DNA of 5,183 bases from Clostridiales bacterium. GTDB taxonomy: Bacteria; Bacillota; Clostridia; Oscillospirales; Oscillospiraceae. The stretch spans positions 1-5,183 of the forward strand of contig VSNB01000225.1 of NCBI GenBank assembly GCA_009774055.1, given 5' to 3'. Numbering within the stretch: position 1 is the stretch's first letter; each line of letters begins with the position of its first letter. This document shows, one piece after another, positions 1-5,183 of this stretch. Position numbers and translations under genes: made by a program. The notes under the pieces were generated by a model. It was given only the letters and a program-made list of their open reading frames with translations, was not told where the DNA came from and did not search any database.

Positions 1-1
1 C

Positions 2-247
2 GGTCTGAACGCGCCCCGGCCTCAGCCCAGGCCCGTCCCGCCGCCCAAGGCGGCCAGGCCGGCCCCCGGTGAGGAGGAGCCGGTCATCATCAAGATTGAG
101 CGGCCCAAGGCGACCTATCCGCCTGCGCCCCCCAAACCGCCGCTGCGCCGGGTCACCTCGGACCCGCCCAGAATGGGCCGTCTGGCGGCCTTCGCCGATG
201 GGCGGCGGAGCGGCGGCCGGAGCCGGAGCCGTGGAAAGGCCAAGTAG
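2..247 (+). CDS. 3' end of an unidentified gene, Pro-rich and Arg/Ser-rich C-terminal tail
   Basis: An open frame runs in from the left edge and ends at TAG 245-247, leaving 81 residues of the C-terminus. Its third codon positions are strongly G/C, as in the neighbouring genes, which favours this frame over the overlapping ATG-started one at 69-260. The visible part is low complexity: a Pro/Arg/Ala stretch, a short acidic-hydrophobic patch (GEEEPVIIKIERP, about residues 23-35 of the fragment), another Pro-rich stretch, and a basic end with RRSGGRSRSRGKAK. Such tails are usually disordered and can bind nucleic acid, but that is inference. No domain is visible, so the family cannot be named. 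It ends 34 nt before luxS on the same strand, so the two are likely cotranscribed. Confidence 0.7.
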   Translation, partial: GLNAPRPQPRPVPPPKAARPAPGEEEPVIIKIERPKATYPPAPPKPPLRRVTSDPPRMGRLAAFADGRRSGGRSRSRGKAK

Positions 248-281
248 GCCGGGGAAATAGATCAATCAGGAGGAAACCGAC

Positions 282-740
282 ATGGAACGTATCGCAAGCT
301 TTCAGGTGGACCACAACAAACTGGTCCCCGGCCTGTACCTCTCCCGCCGGGATGGGGAGACAGTCACCTTCGACCTCCGCTTCAAGAAGCCCAACACCGG
401 CGACCTGCTGACCAATGCGGAACTTCACTCTGTGGAGCACGTTATGGCGACTCTGCTCCGCAACGGACGGGCGAAAGACGCCGTCATTTACTTCGGCCCC
501 ATGGGCTGTCAGACGGGCTTTTACTTCCTCTTCGACAGCCGGATGCTCTCCGAGGCGGAGGCGGTGGAGCTCCTCAAGGAAGCTTTCGCCGCCGGAGCGG
601 CCTATGAGGGCGAAATGCCGGGGAAGAGCGCCGTGGAGTGCGGGAACTATATCAATCTGGATCTGGCCCTGGCCAAGGCACAGTGCGCCTATTACAGGGA
701 GCTGATCCGGGACTGGACGCCGGAGCAGCTGGCCTACTGA
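282..740 (+). CDS. luxS: S-ribosylhomocysteine lyase (LuxS, AI-2 synthesis)
   Basis: LuxS is a cytoplasmic metalloenzyme that splits S-ribosylhomocysteine into homocysteine and DPD, the precursor of autoinducer-2. It recycles the SAH left by SAM-dependent methylation. The 152-residue length is normal (B. subtilis about 157). The family pattern is complete: N-terminal MERIASFQVDHNKLVPGLY, the metal site HSVEH (His49, His53), Glu52 in the catalytic-base position, GPMGCQTGFY with Cys76 matching the catalytic cysteine, and ECGNY with Cys120 as third metal ligand. The ATG start is fixed by AGGAGG at 268-273, 8 nt upstream. The preceding gene ends 34 nt before, leaving little room for a separate promoter. 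The pfs/mtnN nucleosidase gene that supplies the substrate is not in the window. Transcription should end at the hairpin at 917-958. Confidence 0.97.
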   Translation: MERIASFQVDHNKLVPGLYLSRRDGETVTFDLRFKKPNTGDLLTNAELHSVEHVMATLLRNGRAKDAVIYFGPMGCQTGFYFLFDSRMLSEAEAVELLKEAFAAGAAYEGEMPGKSAVECGNYINLDLALAKAQCAYYRELIRDWTPEQLAY

Positions 741-802
741 TCTGCGACAAATCAAGGTATAGTTGGCACACTTGAGAACCGGGAAAAAGGAGGCGCGGGA
801 AA

Positions 803-880
803 ATGCGGTGCGGCAAGGCGGAGGACCCAGGCGGGCTGACGCCCGCCAAGGACGACAATGCAGTCCTCGCCACATTTTGA
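803..880 (+). CDS. possible 25-residue small protein downstream of luxS
   Basis: ATG at 803 is preceded by a perfect AAGGAGG at 787-793 with 9-nt spacing, as good a translation start as any in the window. The frame runs 25 codons to TGA 878-880. The product begins MRCGKAEDPGG, has a basic-acidic middle (PAKDDN) and ends LATF. It has no membrane segment or signal peptide, and I recognise no family. Its codons overlap a hairpin (830-847), so the stretch could instead be a structured 3' UTR with a chance ORF. It lies 62 nt after luxS and before the shared terminator, so it could ride on the luxS transcript. No convincing promoter of its own is visible. Confidence 0.33.
   Translation: MRCGKAEDPGGLTPAKDDNAVLATF
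821..868 (+). other. RNA hairpin with a competing alternative fold
   Basis: Bases 830-836 (GGCGGGC) pair perfectly with 841-847 (GCCCGCC) around a TGAC loop. An outer stem can form between GAGGAC 821-826 and GTCCTC 863-868. The same GTCCT (863-867) can instead pair with AGGAC 849-853, so the two folds exclude each other. No T-run follows, so this is not an intrinsic terminator. It lies inside the possible small ORF at 803-880. It matches no riboswitch class I know, and in GC-rich DNA part of it may be chance. Confidence 0.35.
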
Positions 881-883
881 CCG

Positions 884-903
884 CCGATCTTTACCGATTT
901 TTA
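884..903. repeat. tandem 10-bp direct repeat
   Basis: CCGATCTTTA (884-893) is followed immediately by CCGATTTTTA (894-903), 9 of 10 bases identical. It sits between the small ORF stop and the terminator. It may be a short duplication, and no function is apparent. Confidence 0.5.
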
Positions 904-916
904 AGTGTGTCGACTA

Positions 917-955
917 TAAAAGAGTCCGGCCGGGGAAATCCCCGGCCGGACTCTT

Positions 956-958
<3 letters not shown>
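917..958. terminator. bidirectional intrinsic terminator between convergent luxS and uvrA
   Basis: This is a perfect 19-bp inverted repeat: 917-935 pairs with 940-958 around an AAAT loop. The core is very GC-rich (GAGTCCGGCCGGGG and its complement) and the outer ends are A/T. Read on the + strand the stem ends in TTTT (954-957); read on the - strand it ends in TTTT (921-918) followed by ATAG. It can therefore terminate both luxS and uvrA transcripts. The uvrA TAA stop (958-956) is inside the stem. Confidence 0.9.
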
Positions 959-3787
<2,829 letters not shown>

Positions 3788-3834
3788 GGGTGTTGTCTCC
3801 TGTAGCGTTTAGATTGCAGAACGAATATAGCCAT

Positions 3835-3863
3835 ATAATAGACGAACAAATTTTCTATGTCAA
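3835..3863 (-). promoter_or_regulatory. sigma-A type promoter for uvrA
   Basis: On the minus strand, TTGACA (3863-3858, perfect -35) is separated by exactly 17 nt from TATTAT (3840-3835, 5 of 6 bases of the -10 consensus). The expected transcript start is near 3828, giving a leader of roughly 40 nt before the uvrA ATG. The -35 element contains the TGA stop of the upstream MmcQ-like gene. The region is clearly more AT-rich than its surroundings. Confidence 0.8.
3843..3856. promoter_or_regulatory. candidate imperfect LexA/SOS box in the uvrA promoter spacer
   Basis: CGAACAAATTTTCT on the + strand fits the Gram-positive LexA consensus CGAACRNRYGTTYC at all but two positions: T for G at position 10 and T for C at position 14. 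The left half-site CGAAC is perfect. The site lies wholly between the -35 and -10 elements of the uvrA promoter, where a repressor would block polymerase. SOS control of uvrA is well established in other bacteria. The missing G in the right half-site is a real weakness. Confidence 0.35.
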
Positions 3864-4249
3864 CTGTTTTTTTCTCCGGCGATCTCCTTCTGCACATATT
3901 TTGGCAGCTTCGCCAGCACCAGGTCGTAGGACTGGCGGCACATTTCCCGCAGCAGGTCGTCCGGCAGGGTGCCGTCCAGCAGAACGGCGTTCCAGTTCCT
4001 CTTGTCGCAGTAGAAGCCCGGCAGTACCTCCGGGTACTCCGCCCGATACAGCTCCGCCAGGCGGGGCTCGCATTTCAAATTTACCAGGGTGTGGCCGTTG
4101 TAGGATTCGTCCTTCATGCCCTCCGGCGAGCATACGGCGGCGAAGAGCTTGCCCCGGATCATGTACCGCTCCCAACCCCATTCCAGCTTGAAATCCTGCT
4201 CCACGCCGGGCAGAGCCAGCAGAAAGGCGTCCAGCCATTCGTATTTCAT
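3860..4249 (-). CDS. MmcQ/YjbR family protein
   Basis: The 129-residue product has the compact MmcQ/YjbR (CyaY-like fold) pattern: an N-terminal helix with ALPGVEQDFKLEWGWERY (12-29), the strand region RGKLFAAV (32-39), VNLKCEP (56-62), and the conserved YPEVLPGFYCDKRNWNAVLLDG (72-93), followed by PDDLLREMCRQSYDLVLAKLPK (96-117). Members are often annotated as DNA-binding, but no precise role is established, and nothing here adds one. ATG 4249 is chosen over an in-frame TTG at 4270 because the AAGGAGGAGG ribosome site lies between them. The start overlaps the peptidase stop as ATGA, implying translational coupling. The stop TGA (3862-3860) lies in the uvrA -35 box. No hairpin separates this gene from uvrA, so read-through is possible. 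Confidence 0.9.
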   Translation of the reverse strand: MKYEWLDAFLLALPGVEQDFKLEWGWERYMIRGKLFAAVCSPEGMKDESYNGHTLVNLKCEPRLAELYRAEYPEVLPGFYCDKRNWNAVLLDGTLPDDLLREMCRQSYDLVLAKLPKYVQKEIAGEKNS

Positions 4250-5055
4250 GATACTGCCTCCTCCTTGCAACCTGCCGCCAGGGCCAGCGCGCCCCGGCGC
4301 AGCAGCTCGATGTTTTCCTCCTCCAGCACCGTGTCCCGATGGGTGTGGATGCGGTCCATGTAGTAGCCGACGATCTTTCTGCGCCTCAGCGCGCAGACGC
4401 CCACACCCTTTTCAAATAAGGCGTTGTCCGAGGGATAGAAGCCGAAGCCCCGGACCACTTCGATCCGCTTTTCCGTATTTCCTGGGAAAGCCGCTTCGAT
4501 GCGCGCCAGAATATCCTCGTCCGTTTTCAGTTTCCTGCCTGGGAAGAACTGAATGAAATTCCCATCGGAGACACAGTCGAAATTGATGTTCAGCGTTTCC
4601 TTCTTTGCCTTCCTGTGGGCTTTCGTAAACGCGGCGGAGCCGAACATGCCCTTTTCCTCGTTGTCGAAGAACACGAAGCAGACCTGTTTCCGGTCCTCAT
4701 CCGGCATGGAGAGGGCCGCTTCCAGCAGCGTGATGACGCCGCTGGTATTGTCGTTGGCGGTATGCTTGTTAGCAGGACCGTCGATGATCCACCAGACGAA
4801 AAACGCGCATAGGGCAATGGATGTGACGGGCATCAGCAGCAGAAGCTCCGGGGATTGCAGTTTCACGATCACGGCGAGGAGGACAGCCTCCGCCGCCGCT
4901 ATCACAAGAAACAGCGGGGCGATCATCAGCAGCTGATAGCAGATATAGAAGAACATATTCCGTGGTGTGATGAAATTGGGGATGGGCAGCACGGCGCAGG
5001 TGTCATAGTGGGCGGAGAAGATGACCTTCGCCGTATCCGGGTCGCCGGCGACCAC
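4246..5055 (-). CDS. M28-type zinc peptidase with membrane hairpin, probably 5'-truncated
   Basis: M28 proteins are two-zinc exopeptidases. Numbered from GTG 5055 (269 aa), all expected active-site motifs are present: AHYDT (His16, Asp18), NDNTSG (Asp102, bridging ligand), DNEEKG (Glu133 base, Glu134 ligand), NFDCVSDG (Asp160) and IHTHRDT (His237). Two hydrophobic segments, about 35-64 and 71-91, lie between His16 and Asp102, so the protein is probably membrane-anchored with the catalytic parts on one side. The substrate is unknown. The start is doubtful: GTG 5055 lacks a properly spaced ribosome site, and the frame stays open upstream to TAG 5142-5140. The upstream residues KNAGYAPSVQAGFAARN look like the natural lead-in to VVAGDP, yet no ATG, GTG or TTG occurs there. 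The gene may therefore have lost its 5' end. It overlaps the next gene by ATGA. Confidence 0.75.
   Translation of the reverse strand: MVAGDPDTAKVIFSAHYDTCAVLPIPNFITPRNMFFYICYQLLMIAPLFLVIAAAEAVLLAVIVKLQSPELLLLMPVTSIALCAFFVWWIIDGPANKHTANDNTSGVITLLEAALSMPDEDRKQVCFVFFDNEEKGMFGSAAFTKAHRKAKKETLNINFDCVSDGNFIQFFPGRKLKTDEDILARIEAAFPGNTEKRIEVVRGFGFYPSDNALFEKGVGVCALRRRKIVGYYMDRIHTHRDTVLEEENIELLRRGALALAAGCKEEAVS
4257..4266 (-). promoter_or_regulatory. ribosome binding site that sets the MmcQ-like start
   Basis: The minus strand reads AAGGAGGAGG from 4266 to 4257, 7 nt before ATG 4249. It lies inside the last codons of the upstream peptidase gene. A start at TTG 4270 would place this site inside the coding region, so ATG 4249 is preferred. 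Confidence 0.85.
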
Positions 5056-5103
5056 GTTCCTTGCGGCGAAGCCTGCCTGTACGCTGGGCGCATAGCCGGC
5101 GTT
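5056..5103 (-). pseudogene. probable extra N-terminal coding sequence of the peptidase, without a start codon
   Basis: Reading upstream of GTG 5055 in the same frame gives NAGYAPSVQAGFAARN, joined directly to VVAGDPDTAKVIFSAHYDT. From memory, the pattern GY-P followed by RNVVAGDP precedes the HYD motif in related clostridial peptidases. Base composition here is still GC-rich and coding-like, while beyond about 5101 it becomes AT-rich. No usual start codon exists between here and the in-frame TAG at 5142-5140. The stretch reads as a remnant of a longer gene. The alternative is an unusual start codon or a frameshift that I could not locate. Confidence 0.45.
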
Positions 5104-5183
5104 TTTTATTACTCCCGAATTAGAACATAGGAAATCTGGCTATGTTGAAAGAAAGCGGAGACCTTATCAGGGCAATGTTGTAA
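5104..5183. other. AT-rich edge segment, no recognisable gene
   Basis: This segment is visibly richer in A/T than the rest of the window, starting at a T6 run (5102-5107). On the minus strand a 24-codon frame enters from the right edge and ends in tandem TAA TAA (last residues ISYVLIRE). It could be the tail of an upstream gene or chance. The segment also carries an inverted repeat at 5120-5150. It may be the border of an inserted or rearranged segment, but too little is visible to identify an element. Confidence 0.35.
5120..5150. repeat. inverted repeat with 9-nt centre
   Basis: AACATAG (5124-5130) and CTATGTT (5140-5146) are perfect inverted copies around GAAATCTGG. Extending the arms to TTAGAACATAG (5120-5130) and CTATGTTGAAA (5140-5150) gives 9 of 11 matching pairs. 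The size would suit an operator, a recombination site or a weak hairpin. No T-run follows on either strand, so it is not a terminator. Confidence 0.5.

Noticed and set aside
69..260. 63-codon + strand ORF
   Set aside because: It overlaps the better frame at 2-247, its product is mostly Arg/Pro/Ser, and it runs past the real stop into the luxS leader.
758..763. TATAGT as a -10 element for the small ORF
   Set aside because: No acceptable -35 lies 16-18 nt upstream.
153..875. 240-codon open frame on the minus strand
   Set aside because: It lies opposite luxS, whose motifs are unmistakable, and its product is low complexity with no family pattern. It is an antisense shadow in GC-rich DNA.
877..905. 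Promoter-like TTGACC with a TTTAAG 17 nt later on the + strand
   Set aside because: The -10 match is poor (4 of 6) and the transcript would run straight into the terminator.
3825..3836. Imperfect palindrome ATATAGCCATAT near the uvrA transcript start
   Set aside because: Only 10 of 12 positions are symmetric and most are A/T alternation, so chance is likely in a promoter region.
4247..4270. Upstream TTG start for the MmcQ-like gene
   Set aside because: It would place the AAGGAGGAGG inside the coding region and add residues MQGGGSI that are translated ribosome-site sequence.
5142..5183. 13-codon + strand ORF ending exactly at the window edge
   Set aside because: It is very short, has only a partial AGGA upstream, and there is nothing to support it as a gene.

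Overview
The window is GC-rich bacterial chromosome with strong GC preference at third codon positions and strong AGGAGG-type ribosome binding sites. Together with a clostridial-looking sigma-A promoter and the gene families present, this suggests a high-GC Firmicute, most likely a gut Clostridia/Oscillospiraceae-type organism. That assignment is inference; no rRNA or other marker is present.

Layout, left to right. (1) Positions 2-247 (+) are the 3' end of an unidentified gene encoding a Pro-rich and then Arg/Ser/Gly-rich C-terminal tail. (2) luxS (282-740, +) follows after 34 nt and is probably in the same transcript. (3) Positions 741-916 hold no known gene. They do contain a 25-codon ORF (803-880) behind a perfect AAGGAGG, overlapping a strong hairpin, plus a tandem 10-bp repeat. 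(4) A perfect 19-bp inverted repeat (917-958) is a bidirectional terminator for luxS (+) and uvrA (-); it includes the uvrA stop codon. (5) uvrA (956-3787, -) is full length. It has its own consensus-like promoter at 3835-3863, with an imperfect LexA-like box in the -35/-10 spacer. (6) An MmcQ/YjbR-family gene (3860-4249, -) lies upstream of uvrA; its stop codon lies inside the uvrA -35 element. (7) An M28-type zinc peptidase gene (4246-5055, possibly starting beyond 5055, -) overlaps the MmcQ-like gene by ATGA. Its active site is complete, but a two-helix hydrophobic segment sits between the first and second metal-ligand motifs. Its N-terminal end looks cut off where the sequence turns AT-rich (about 5101-5183).

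Functionally, luxS belongs to the activated methyl cycle and AI-2 synthesis, and uvrA to nucleotide excision repair. The peptidase and MmcQ-like genes form a translationally coupled pair that may read through into uvrA, since no terminator separates them. Most of the window is ordinary housekeeping sequence, and I see no convincing new multi-gene system. The items most worth checking are the peptidase 5' break, its membrane-hairpin insertion, the small ORF with hairpin after luxS, and the LexA-like box at uvrA.
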